A DNA stretch of 17,527 nucleotides. It comes from Candidatus Heimdallarchaeota archaeon (GTDB lineage Archaea > Asgardarchaeota > Heimdallarchaeia > Heimdallarchaeales > Kariarchaeaceae). The notes under the pieces were generated by a model. That model did no database searches. It was not told the DNA's origin and saw nothing but the letters and a program-made list of their open reading frames with translations. Positions 6,944-14,429 of this stretch are shown piece after piece. Both the position numbers and the translations under genes were made by a program. Each line of letters begins with the position of its first letter. Position 1 is the first letter of the stretch. The DNA is taken from the NCBI GenBank assembly GCA_021399405.1, contig JAAFKL010000260.1, positions 1-17,527 of the forward strand, in the 5' to 3' direction.

Positions 6944-7348
6944 TTGCCAGTAAGTAATGAAATCGACATTGCTATTGAACAACTCCAATCAGGTACCCGT
7001 GAAGATCGAAAATCAGCCGCAATCAAACTTGGCAGGATAAGAGATCCAAAATCTATTCCATTTTTATTACAAGCAATAAGAGAAGATATCTACCCCATGA
7101 CAAGAGTATTCGCGATTCAGAGTTTAACCTGGATCGCAGATCAGAGTGTTATTCCCGAATTGGTTGAAATCATACGAGCAGACCAGGATGACTTGGTCCG
7201 AGTTACTGCAATTGAGGCTTTGGTTAGTTTCAAGTCAACGGATTCATTGGAGGCTCTTTATGAAGTTTCCCACAATTTCCATAATTCTAATAAAATATTA
7301 ACTGCAGCTTCAAAGGCAATTGGGTTAATTGAGGGATATTCTGCTTAA
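6944..7348 (+). CDS. Small HEAT-repeat protein
   Basis: A 134-residue all-helical protein made of about three HEAT (PBS-lyase-like) repeats. The recurring unit is visible as REDRKSAAIKLGRIRDPKSI (20-39), TRVFAIQSLTWIADQSVIPE and VRVTAIEALVSFKSTDSLEA, each a pair of helices with the A..AL..I.D/S...IP.L pattern. Such proteins are scaffolds for protein binding, and no catalytic residues are seen. The start must be TTG at 6944, because an in-frame TAA lies at 6932-6934 and no ATG or GTG follows before the first repeat. It ends 105 bp before the copper pump, and the twin operator lies in that gap, so the two genes are probably transcribed separately. The partner protein is unknown. Confidence 0.8.
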   Translation: MPVSNEIDIAIEQLQSGTREDRKSAAIKLGRIRDPKSIPFLLQAIREDIYPMTRVFAIQSLTWIADQSVIPELVEIIRADQDDLVRVTAIEALVSFKSTDSLEALYEVSHNFHNSNKILTAASKAIGLIEGYSA

Positions 7349-7352
7349 CCAT

Positions 7353-7373
7353 ATATGTCATTATTTGACATAT
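7353..7373. promoter_or_regulatory. Operator copy 1 upstream of the copper ATPase
   Basis: A perfect inverted repeat ATATGTCA-N5-TGACATAT with spacer TTATT. It matches copy 2 (7398-7418) exactly in both arms, and the centres are 45 bp apart. It begins five bases after the stop codon of the HEAT gene. It is a likely binding site for a dimeric repressor or activator of the copper pump. Confidence 0.75.
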
Positions 7374-7395
7374 TATACCCACCCCATCCGAATAC

Positions 7396-7402
7396 TTATA
7401 TG
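7396..7402 (+). promoter_or_regulatory. TATA-like box of the copper ATPase gene
   Basis: TTATATG embedded in operator 2. A start site 22-28 nt downstream would fall near 7424, giving a leader of about 30 nt that contains the hairpin at 7425-7442 and the SD GGAG at 7444-7447. Confidence 0.4.
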
Positions 7403-7418
7403 TCAGAAAATGACATAT
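7398..7418. promoter_or_regulatory. Operator copy 2, overlapping the TATA box of the copper ATPase
   Basis: The same arms as copy 1, ATATGTCA-N5-TGACATAT, with spacer GAAAA. The left arm overlaps a TATA-like TTATATG (7396-7402), so a bound protein would compete with TBP. That suggests repression in the absence of metal; the regulator itself is not identifiable here. Confidence 0.75.
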
Positions 7419-7424
7419 TGTTTT

Positions 7425-7442
7425 GAGTTGTCCTCACAACTC
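7425..7442 (+). promoter_or_regulatory. Hairpin in the 5' leader of the copper ATPase mRNA
   Basis: GAGTTGT-CCTC-ACAACTC forms a perfect 7-bp stem with a 4-nt loop. It ends one base before the SD GGAG (7444-7447), which is six nt from the ATG. It could influence ribosome access or mRNA stability, or serve as a DNA site for a protein. Which of these is true cannot be told from sequence. Confidence 0.5.
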
Positions 7443-7453
7443 TGGAGTATACC

Positions 7454-10030
7454 ATGTCTAAACAGTCTGTAGAAGAAGAAAAAATCGAAAAACAAAAGTT
7501 TAACATTTCAGGTATGACTTGTGCTTCCTGCGTTAATACAATTGAGAATTATGTGGGTTCACAAGAGGGTGTTAAGAGTGTCAAAGTTAATCTATTAGCT
7601 GAGACCGCTATGATTGAATTTGACACAACAGTTAAGTCAGATAATATATTGGAATGGACCGATGAAATCGGTTTTGGTGCAGAATTGGTAGAAGAGAATG
7701 AAGTAGGTACTTTGAATTTTGATATTGATGGAATGACCTGTGCCTCCTGTGTCAACACTATAGAGAAATATGTAAGTACTCTTGATGGAATTCAATCAAT
7801 CTCTGTTAATTTGACAACCGAAAAAGCCAAAGTAGTATTTGATAGTGAACTAATTGGTCCCAGAGGGATTATAGAAGGAGTGACCGATATTGGATTTGGA
7901 GCAAAATTATCATCCGAGAGTATTGATCTAGATAGACTTGCTAAAAAGGAAGAAATTGCCCATTGGAAGAGACATTTAACAATTAGTGCAATTTTAACAA
8001 TCCCTTTTGCGATTATGATGATCGGTTTATTAATACCATCGATAATGTCCTTTTTTGAATATAAATTAGTTAATAATGTAACTCGAGGTGCAGTTATTGG
8101 ATTCATATTCGCTACGCCTATTCAAATTTATATTGGAAAAGATTTCTATATCAAATCCTACAAGGCAGTGAAGCACGGAGCTGCTACAATGGATGTGCTT
8201 GTTGCACTAGGGACCTCAGCAGCTTACTTTTACAGTTTATTCTCAATCATTTATGGATTGATCAACCCCTCCTTCCATGGAGATATATTCTTTGAAACCT
8301 CTGCTTTCCTATTTACTTTTATTCTACTGGGAAAATTCATGGAAGCTAGGGCAAAGGGGCAAACGAGTGAGGCTATTAAAAAGCTAATGAACCTTCAGGC
8401 TAAATCAGCTATTTTGCTAGAATTTGATGAAGAAGGAAAAATCAAATCAGAAAAGGAAATTCCAGTTGATTTAATTGAGAAAGGTGACACCCTAAAAATA
8501 TATCCTGGAGGTAAGGTCCCAACTGATGGAGAAATTACGGAAGGATCCTCATCGATTGATGAAGCAATGATTACAGGTGAATCTCTTCCAGTTAGTAAAA
8601 AAGTAGGGAGTGAGGTGATAGGAGGTACGATTAATCAACAAGGTGTACTGCAAATGAAGGCGACCAAAGTAGGATCTGAAACCGCAATATCTCAAATTGT
8701 CAAATTAGTGGATGAAGCTCAATCTTCCAAGGCACCTATTCAAGGCATGGCTGATAAGATCTCTGCAGTATTTGTACCTATTGTAGTTGTAATTGCTATT
8801 GTTGATTTCATCATTTGGTATATTTTGTTAAGCACAGGCGTTGTCCCCCAATCATGGTTGCCTGCTGGAACTAGTTCATTTCTCTTCGCATTTTTGCTTG
8901 CAGTATCAGTATTAGTAATTGCATGTCCATGTGCTTTGGGTTTAGCCACACCCACCGCGGTGATGGTTGGCACTGGTCTTGGTGCTGATAATGGTATCCT
9001 GATTAAGGGTGGAGAGCCACTAGAAACTGCTCACAAAATAGATGCAATCATTCTTGATAAAACCGGCACTATTACTCATGGTAAGCCAGATGTAACTGAT
9101 GTTGAACTCTCACCAAATAGTGACCTTGACAAAAATCAATTGATTTATTTTGCTTCAACTGTCGAATCAGGAAGTGAACACCCTTTAGGGCGTTCGATTG
9201 CAAATTATGGACGAACTATACATGAGACCCTTCCAACACCTCAAGATTTTGAGGCTATTGCAGGTAGAGGTGTCCAAGCTACAGTTGATGGAAAAGAAAT
9301 ATTTGTTGGCAGTCGAAAACTAATGGAAGAAAATGATATCAAGATCCATACTGACACTGAGAACAAAATGGTTGAATTTGAGAATGATGGAAAAACTGCT
9401 ATGCTAGTTGCAATTGATAATGAATTATCAGGAGTTATTGCCGTCGCTGATACAGTGAAGGAAGAATCCTTTGAAGCAATTACTGCATTAACTAAAATGG
9501 GCATCGATGTTTGGATGGTCACTGGAGATAATACCAGGACGGCTGCAGCAATTGCAAAACAAGTTGGTATCTCCAATGTTTTCGCTGAGGTAATGCCTGC
9601 AGAAAAAGCTACAAAGGTCAAAGAATTACAAGAAGAAGGAAAGACTGTTGCTATGGTTGGAGATGGTGTGAACGACTCTCCTGCATTAGCTCAGGCTAAT
9701 GTTGGTATTGCAATAGGTGCTGGAACTGATGTGGCAATTGAAACCGCAGATATGGTATTAATGAAGAGTGATCTTCGAGATGTTGTCACAGCAATTGATC
9801 TGTCCAAAACCACTTTCAACAGAATTAAAATCAATTTTGGATGGGCTTTTGGTTACAATGTTGCTGGAATTCCTTTGGCAGCTGGATTATTCTTACCCTT
9901 TATCAGATATTTCACAGGTGAAACATTTACATTACCACCTGCAATTGCAGGATTGGCAATGGCATTTTCATCGGTATCTGTGGTGACTAGCTCATTATTA
10001 TTGAAACGTTATAAAAAACCAATATTCTAA
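7454..10030 (+). CDS. copA: Cu+-exporting P1B-type ATPase with two metal-binding domains
   Basis: An 858-residue membrane pump that uses ATP to move Cu+ (or Ag+) out of the cytosol. Two N-terminal heavy-metal-associated domains carry GMTCASC (C23/C26 and C96/C99). The P-type core is complete: actuator TGES (374-377), the CPC metal-site motif in a membrane helix (491-493), phosphorylated D535 in DKTGT, the nucleotide-domain HP (576-577) and GDGVND (736-741). The late helices carry the other expected P1B-1 residues, YN in GYNVAGIP and MAFSSVSVV. CPC with YN and M..SS indicates Cu+ rather than Zn2+ or Co2+. The C-terminus, SSLLLKRYKKP, resembles eukaryotic ATP7-type pumps. The start has a GGAG SD. 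Two copies of an inverted repeat in the promoter imply control by a metal-sensing regulator not encoded next to it. Confidence 0.97.
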   Translation: MSKQSVEEEKIEKQKFNISGMTCASCVNTIENYVGSQEGVKSVKVNLLAETAMIEFDTTVKSDNILEWTDEIGFGAELVEENEVGTLNFDIDGMTCASCVNTIEKYVSTLDGIQSISVNLTTEKAKVVFDSELIGPRGIIEGVTDIGFGAKLSSESIDLDRLAKKEEIAHWKRHLTISAILTIPFAIMMIGLLIPSIMSFFEYKLVNNVTRGAVIGFIFATPIQIYIGKDFYIKSYKAVKHGAATMDVLVALGTSAAYFYSLFSIIYGLINPSFHGDIFFETSAFLFTFILLGKFMEARAKGQTSEAIKKLMNLQAKSAILLEFDEEGKIKSEKEIPVDLIEKGDTLKIYPGGKVPTDGEITEGSSSIDEAMITGESLPVSKKVGSEVIGGTINQQGVLQMKATKVGSETAISQIVKLVDEAQSSKAPIQGMADKISAVFVPIVVVIAIVDFIIWYILLSTGVVPQSWLPAGTSSFLFAFLLAVSVLVIACPCALGLATPTAVMVGTGLGADNGILIKGGEPLETAHKIDAIILDKTGTITHGKPDVTDVELSPNSDLDKNQLIYFASTVESGSEHPLGRSIANYGRTIHETLPTPQDFEAIAGRGVQATVDGKEIFVGSRKLMEENDIKIHTDTENKMVEFENDGKTAMLVAIDNELSGVIAVADTVKEESFEAITALTKMGIDVWMVTGDNTRTAAAIAKQVGISNVFAEVMPAEKATKVKELQEEGKTVAMVGDGVNDSPALAQANVGIAIGAGTDVAIETADMVLMKSDLRDVVTAIDLSKTTFNRIKINFGWAFGYNVAGIPLAAGLFLPFIRYFTGETFTLPPAIAGLAMAFSSVSVVTSSLLLKRYKKPIF

Positions 10031-10043
10031 ATAGTAAAATAAT

Positions 10044-11450
10044 TTAAAAATTTACTTTTAATAATCTATTTCTTTCATCTCTCCAACTATCTAGATCCTC
10101 TGGATTGGTTGGATATTTATCATACAACATGTCACATAATTCTACACTATCAAAGACTCGCTTTAGTGCAAGCAACAACTTGGGTTTATGAAGTAATTTT
10201 GCCACTCGTTTAACTTTCTCCCAAAGAGAAAGCACCAGTTCATCTCCTGAAAAGACAAGATCCATCTCTTCGTTCTTGAATATCTGTTTTTTGAGTAAAT
10301 ACCCAAATCCCTTAGCTCCAATATTCTCCATCAAGTTTCTCATTACTAGTGCTTGCTGATGTTTTTTCGCATAGTGGTGACTAACCGCAATATTGTATGA
10401 CCAAAGTGCATCTTTTTCTCGCTTACCACTTTTCAAAGCATTGACAATAGCTTTACCAAGGGACATAGCAGTGTCCATAGCTGGTGCATGACCCTCCGCG
10501 GTTACAGGGTGAACCATACAAGCAGCATCACCTGCAAGTGCCCCACCATTAAAGACAAGTGAATCGAAAGGTGGTCTTACGGGTATTTGTCCTCCACCTG
10601 TTTTTATTAGCTTATAGCTATCTCTTGGATAATAATTTTCCATTTCTCGTAAGTACCCCTCTTTCATACTTCCAAGTTCATCGGATTGATATTTCATCCA
10701 TCCAATCCCACAATTCAATCTTCTTTTTCCTTTACTAAATATCCAGAAATAACCTGGTGGTGGAAAATCATCCTTGTATAACAAAATTATTTCATTGTCA
10801 AAAATATGATCTTCAACATCGTCATTTAATTCTATAATTTCTCTATATGAAGGCCATATCTGATCTTCAGTTAATTCTTTGGTAATACCGTCTACAAGAA
10901 GCTCATCTGGAAGATGTTTGCGTATCACCGCATACGCTCCAGATGCATCTATAGTGAATTTACCCTGTAATTTATGTAGTTGTCCGTCTTTGCGATATTT
11001 AATTCCATTAAGATAAGTTAGACCGTTTGTTTTTTCCGTAATTATTTCTCTTACAGGTGCATTATCAATAATAGTGACACCCAAATCTTCTGCTTCTCTG
11101 AGTAATCGTTGTCCTAGTATAAGTCTATCAACTACATATCCCGGTGCAATAAGGCTTAATTTGGTGTCAAGAGATCCAGCAGCAATGCTCATCCGTTTAA
11201 TAGGATCACTTACTTCTTCCCCTGATGGAAATGCAACCCCAATTCCATCTGATAATCTTTTATACGCTGCTTCATCGATGGCATCACCACAGGTTTTGTC
11301 ACCAATTTTATCGCGAGTTTTTTTATCCACAATAGCAACCTTGAATCCATTTTGTGCCACAGTTATTGCACAAATAGCTCCAGCAGGTCCTCCTCCAACA
11401 ATAATGACATCATAATCTTGATCAGTATTGTTTGTGGTTTCTTGACTCAC
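10044..11450 (-). CDS. Geranylgeranyl reductase family FAD-dependent oxidoreductase
   Basis: A 468-residue flavoprotein of the family that saturates geranylgeranyl chains, in archaea the isoprenoid chains of membrane lipids. The N-terminal FAD fold has GGGPAG (19-24). The family's conserved cysteine is C54 in KTCGDAID. A GYFWIFSKG stretch stands where the lipid-binding YxWxFP motif is expected, with Ser in place of Pro. The second FAD motif, GDAACMVHPVTAEGHAPAM, lies about two thirds along. The C-terminal region is helical, with no obvious membrane anchor. The start must be GTG at 11450, since a stop lies two codons upstream, and there is no SD. It converges on copA, 13 bp apart. Archaea often carry several paralogues, so the substrate could also be another polyprenyl compound. 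Confidence 0.88.
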   Translation of the reverse strand: MSQETTNNTDQDYDVIIVGGGPAGAICAITVAQNGFKVAIVDKKTRDKIGDKTCGDAIDEAAYKRLSDGIGVAFPSGEEVSDPIKRMSIAAGSLDTKLSLIAPGYVVDRLILGQRLLREAEDLGVTIIDNAPVREIITEKTNGLTYLNGIKYRKDGQLHKLQGKFTIDASGAYAVIRKHLPDELLVDGITKELTEDQIWPSYREIIELNDDVEDHIFDNEIILLYKDDFPPPGYFWIFSKGKRRLNCGIGWMKYQSDELGSMKEGYLREMENYYPRDSYKLIKTGGGQIPVRPPFDSLVFNGGALAGDAACMVHPVTAEGHAPAMDTAMSLGKAIVNALKSGKREKDALWSYNIAVSHHYAKKHQQALVMRNLMENIGAKGFGYLLKKQIFKNEEMDLVFSGDELVLSLWEKVKRVAKLLHKPKLLLALKRVFDSVELCDMLYDKYPTNPEDLDSWRDERNRLLKVNF

Positions 11451-11523
11451 AACTTAGAAAAAAGTAATACCTACTTGAAATTTACACTAGATGAATAGAT
11501 TATATTTTTTCAATATTATTTTA

Positions 11524-11949
11524 TTAACTTGCATTAATCCCTTGAGTCTTGTTTACTTTTTGAACAATCTTTTCCAAAGTTAATCCAGCTTTCTCATCGT
11601 CTTGGATTTGGGCAGAAATTCCTCGAAGCTCCTTGAGAATAACTGATTTTGAGCTAGCGTACAACATTCGCATTCGAACTGGACTTTCCATAGGTAACCA
11701 AAATATGAAAACTGTTTTTACAACATCCAAACCGGTTCTATTTTTCATTGGGACATCATAGAGTATGAATCTTGGTTCTTCTGCAGGTAATGCTTCAATC
11801 ATCGATGCAAAATCTCCTCCAACTTTTTTTTCAATTTCAATTAGACCTTCAATGATATTGAAAATCATCCCACCTGCTTCCTGTTTAAATCTCATATCTT
11901 CGTAAGCTTTTATTACAGTTTGTTGCATTGATACTCCAGAAAGTGACAT
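11524..11949 (-). CDS. ADF/cofilin-like actin-binding protein
   Basis: A 141-residue single ADF-H domain, the size of eukaryotic cofilin, expected to bind actin monomers and filaments and promote turnover. The alignment to cofilin, done from memory, runs nearly end to end. It starts with MSLSGV (1-6; yeast cofilin starts MSRSGV). A helix and strand follow, then LPAEEPRFILYD (54-65), VFIFWLP (80-86), and the long actin-binding helix region PVRMRMLYASSK (90-101) followed by LRGISAQIQ (108-116). Basic residues R92, R94 and K101 fall at cofilin's actin-contact positions. Cofilin's Ser3/Ser4 regulatory position is a serine. The ATG at 11949 has an AGGGG SD (11957-11961) and a likely TATA box (GTTTATTTAAC on the minus strand, 11985-11995). 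It is divergent from the SAHH-like gene. Asgard archaea are known to have actin, profilin and gelsolin-type proteins. Binding is untested. Confidence 0.9.
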   Translation of the reverse strand: MSLSGVSMQQTVIKAYEDMRFKQEAGGMIFNIIEGLIEIEKKVGGDFASMIEALPAEEPRFILYDVPMKNRTGLDVVKTVFIFWLPMESPVRMRMLYASSKSVILKELRGISAQIQDDEKAGLTLEKIVQKVNKTQGINAS

Positions 11950-11984
11950 AGATTAACCCCTATACATGATAACTATGATTCTAA

Positions 11985-11995
11985 GTTAAATAAAC
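11985..11995 (-). promoter_or_regulatory. TATA-like element of the cofilin-like gene
   Basis: On the minus strand GTTTATTTAAC lies 36-46 nt before the ATG. A start about 25 nt downstream would leave a leader of roughly 14 nt carrying the SD AGGGG (11957-11961). Confidence 0.35.
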
Positions 11996-12029
11996 ATATC
12001 TGTTAATAGTTTTCTTACAAATGGAATAT

Positions 12030-12047
12030 TTGACTGAGATTGACTGA
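12030..12047 (+). repeat. Short tandem repeat before the SAHH-like gene
   Basis: TTGACTGA occurs twice, at 12030-12037 and 12040-12047, with a 10-bp period of about one DNA turn. It lies 12-29 nt before the TTG start, inside the 109-bp region shared with the cofilin-like gene. It may be a protein-binding site on one face of the helix, or chance. Confidence 0.35.
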
Positions 12048-12058
12048 ATTCAATAGAT

Positions 12059-13228
12059 TTGATATTATTTAAAACAAAAACCTCAACAGGTGATGAAAAA
12101 GCCATAGTTGTAAATCATTTGAAGTTAAATCAGTTAGAACACATACTTGCAGCGGATGCAATTTATCAAAGACAGCTCATAACAATGCCTATACACCGTA
12201 CGCTAATCGAAGAATACCGAAAAACCAAACCATTTGAGGACGTAAACATAGCTGTTGCACATGTATTAGTTCCAAATACGCTGCCAATGATTGTAGCAAT
12301 GATTTTCGGAGGTGCAAATATCACCGTCACTAATTGTTGTCCTCCTACTCAAGATGATTTTGTGATCAGGTTCCTAAATAAAATTGGATGTAACGTAGAT
12401 TTGGAGCTTAAGTCAGCCAATAATTATGATTATGCAATAGATTGTGGCGGTTACTTTGCTAATAGTCTACCTAAAATCGGTAGCGTTGAGGTTACACGTT
12501 CAGGGATTCACAAATACAATGAAATTATTGATAAATCAAAGAACTTCAATATCCAAATACTCAGTGCCGATGATTCAAAATGCAAACTTATCGAGACATT
12601 TATCGGAAATCCAATTGCAGTTCTACGAGGTATTGAAATCTTTGTGAATCCAAATATTGACGAATACTTGAAAGAAAAATCTGTAGTAATTATGGGATTT
12701 GGTAAGATTGGAAGTGGGTTGGCTAGATTATTTAGAAAATACACAGGGGTATTAGTCCTTGACATAAATCCCAGAGTACTTGAAAAAGCTGAAGCTTTAG
12801 GATTTGAGACATACTTGATAACAGATGATACGGAAAGAAATAGTTCCGCAGTTCAAAATTATCAAATTTTGATGTCTGCTACTGGTTTCCCTAATGTGAT
12901 TACAACTAATTTTATCAAATCTAAGTTAAAATTTGATCTTTGTCTAAATATCGGTGCTGTAGATGAATTTGGAGATGATTACAATGAAAAAGAAGTATTT
13001 ATGTCAAAAGACAAGCCCTTTAATTTTAATCTTAATCCGCCAACTGATAATTTATACATTGATCCCATTCTTGCAGCACATGTTGATGGGTTGCGTTATT
13101 TGATTGAAAATAAATTTTCACCCGGGATGCACAATTTACCTGAAAGTGTGGATAATCGTATAATAAAGCTGTTTGAGAAATTCACTGATGTCGATATTTC
13201 AGATATAAATTTGTATTTTGATTATTAA
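12059..13228 (+). CDS. S-adenosylhomocysteine hydrolase-like protein with altered catalytic residues
   Basis: This 389-residue protein looks like a distant adenosylhomocysteinase. An N-terminal substrate-domain-like region has AHVLVPNTLPMI (67-78) and CCPPTQDD (93-100), matching the TQD segment of SAHH. An NAD-type fold follows, with IMGFGKIG (211-218) and an acidic strand end LVLDINP. NIGAVDEFG later resembles the SAHH NxGHxDxE region. The expected VTKSKFDN segment, with catalytic K186, D190 and N191 in the human enzyme, reads VTRSGIHK here. R147, H151 and K152 therefore stand at those sites, so ordinary SAH hydrolysis is doubtful. The NAD-binding C-terminal tail of SAHH is not seen either. 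The start must be TTG at 12059, given the in-frame TGA at 12041-12043. It could act on another nucleoside or hydroxy-acid substrate. Confidence 0.7.
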   Translation: MILFKTKTSTGDEKAIVVNHLKLNQLEHILAADAIYQRQLITMPIHRTLIEEYRKTKPFEDVNIAVAHVLVPNTLPMIVAMIFGGANITVTNCCPPTQDDFVIRFLNKIGCNVDLELKSANNYDYAIDCGGYFANSLPKIGSVEVTRSGIHKYNEIIDKSKNFNIQILSADDSKCKLIETFIGNPIAVLRGIEIFVNPNIDEYLKEKSVVIMGFGKIGSGLARLFRKYTGVLVLDINPRVLEKAEALGFETYLITDDTERNSSAVQNYQILMSATGFPNVITTNFIKSKLKFDLCLNIGAVDEFGDDYNEKEVFMSKDKPFNFNLNPPTDNLYIDPILAAHVDGLRYLIENKFSPGMHNLPESVDNRIIKLFEKFTDVDISDINLYFDY

Positions 13229-13340
13229 CCTGTCATTAAAAAGTAACAATTCTTGATATTCGAGTTGCGAGAGTTGTGCAAGTAATAGAGACTTTCAAAA
13301 GTAATTAAAAAAAACATATTACAAGCAGGATTAATTAGTA

Positions 13341-14429
13341 ATGTCGGATGAAGTACTTAAAACTGCAATAATTGGAACTGGATTTGGTTCCGTCGTTCAG
13401 TATCCTGCATTTTTAGATCATCCAAATTTTGATCCAACAACATTGGTTGGTAGACATCGATCCAAAACAATGAAAATTGCTCAGAGATTGAATATACCAA
13501 ATCAAACCACTGATTGGCAAGCTGTTGTGAAAGATCCAGAGCTAGATGTTATCTCCATTGCTACTCCACCTCTCCTTCATAAAGAAATGGTACTATCTTC
13601 GTTTGCAGAAGGTAAGCATGTAATTTGTGAGAAACCACTTGCAACAAATGTGGCTGAAGCTGAAGAAATGGTTGATGCAGCAAATGAAAGTGGACTCACA
13701 GCAATGGTTGATTTCGAATTTCGCTACATGCCAAGTAAACTTCATTTCATGGAATTAATTAAGAGTGGATTTATAGGTGATATTTATGAGTTCGATGTAA
13801 TCGTTCGAACACCTAGTAGACTCAACCCACGGACAAGGGGGTATAATTGGTGGTCCAATAAAAACAAAGGTGGCGGAATGCTAAATGCATTGGGATCTCA
13901 TTATGTTGATTACATTTTTATGATATTTGATGATATTAAGGGAGTGTTAGGTCAAACTTCAATTCATGTTAAATCCCGATTGAGCAAAAAAACCTCTAAG
14001 ATGAGAAAAGTTACTGCAGATGATGCCTTTCTAGCTCAATTTGATTTGGGTAATGATATCTTATGTTCCATGCGATTAAGCGCAACAGCACCGTTTGGTA
14101 GAGGGTCAAGAGTTGAAGCTTACGGTAGTGATGGTGCACTTGTAATATTAGAGAATAATCAAATTATTGGTGGAAAAATCGGAGAAGACAAAGAAATGAA
14201 ACATATCCCTTTACCATCCAAATATCAATCGCTACAGGCTGAAAAAACTCGCAGTGAAAAAAATCATTATTTAATACCAGCATTCAAAGGATTGTTGAAC
14301 GATTTTGCCAATGGTGTCTCGCGAGGAAGTTCACCACATCCCAATTTTAGTGATGCTCTCAAAATCCAGAAATGTTTAGAAGCAATATTAGAATCAGAAA
14401 ATAAGAAGAAGTGGATACATTTCAAATAA
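13341..14429 (+). CDS. Gfo/Idh/MocA family oxidoreductase
   Basis: A 362-residue NAD(P)-dependent oxidoreductase of the family acting on sugars, inositols and similar polyols. The N-terminal Rossmann fold has IGTGFG (11-16). The family catalytic/cofactor signature EKP is at 97-99 (CEKPLATN), preceded by SIATPPLLHKEM. The C-terminal alpha/beta domain follows, with GGMLNALGSHYVDYIF containing a histidine at the position where this family usually places its catalytic residue. Substrate cannot be told from sequence. The ATG has AGGA ten nt upstream (13327-13330). Its TAA stop is directly adjacent to the stop of the convergent M24 peptidase gene, with no bases between. Confidence 0.92.
   Translation: MSDEVLKTAIIGTGFGSVVQYPAFLDHPNFDPTTLVGRHRSKTMKIAQRLNIPNQTTDWQAVVKDPELDVISIATPPLLHKEMVLSSFAEGKHVICEKPLATNVAEAEEMVDAANESGLTAMVDFEFRYMPSKLHFMELIKSGFIGDIYEFDVIVRTPSRLNPRTRGYNWWSNKNKGGGMLNALGSHYVDYIFMIFDDIKGVLGQTSIHVKSRLSKKTSKMRKVTADDAFLAQFDLGNDILCSMRLSATAPFGRGSRVEAYGSDGALVILENNQIIGGKIGEDKEMKHIPLPSKYQSLQAEKTRSEKNHYLIPAFKGLLNDFANGVSRGSSPHPNFSDALKIQKCLEAILESENKKKWIHFK

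Noticed and set aside
7549..9986. Several long open frames antisense to or shifted within copA
   Set aside because: They overlap a clear, fully motif-supported ATPase and show no domain of their own; they are shadows of its codon pattern.
11524..13228. The cofilin-like gene as evidence of eukaryotic contamination
   Set aside because: The neighbours are prokaryotic in style: no introns, intergenic gaps of about 100 bp, SD motifs (AGGGG before this gene), TTG and GTG starts, and prokaryotic-type enzymes on both sides within the same stretch.
13229..13340. Possible tRNA or small RNA in the gap before the Gfo gene
   Set aside because: I could not pair a cloverleaf or find a conserved T-loop, and the gap is just AT-rich leader sequence with a weak SD.
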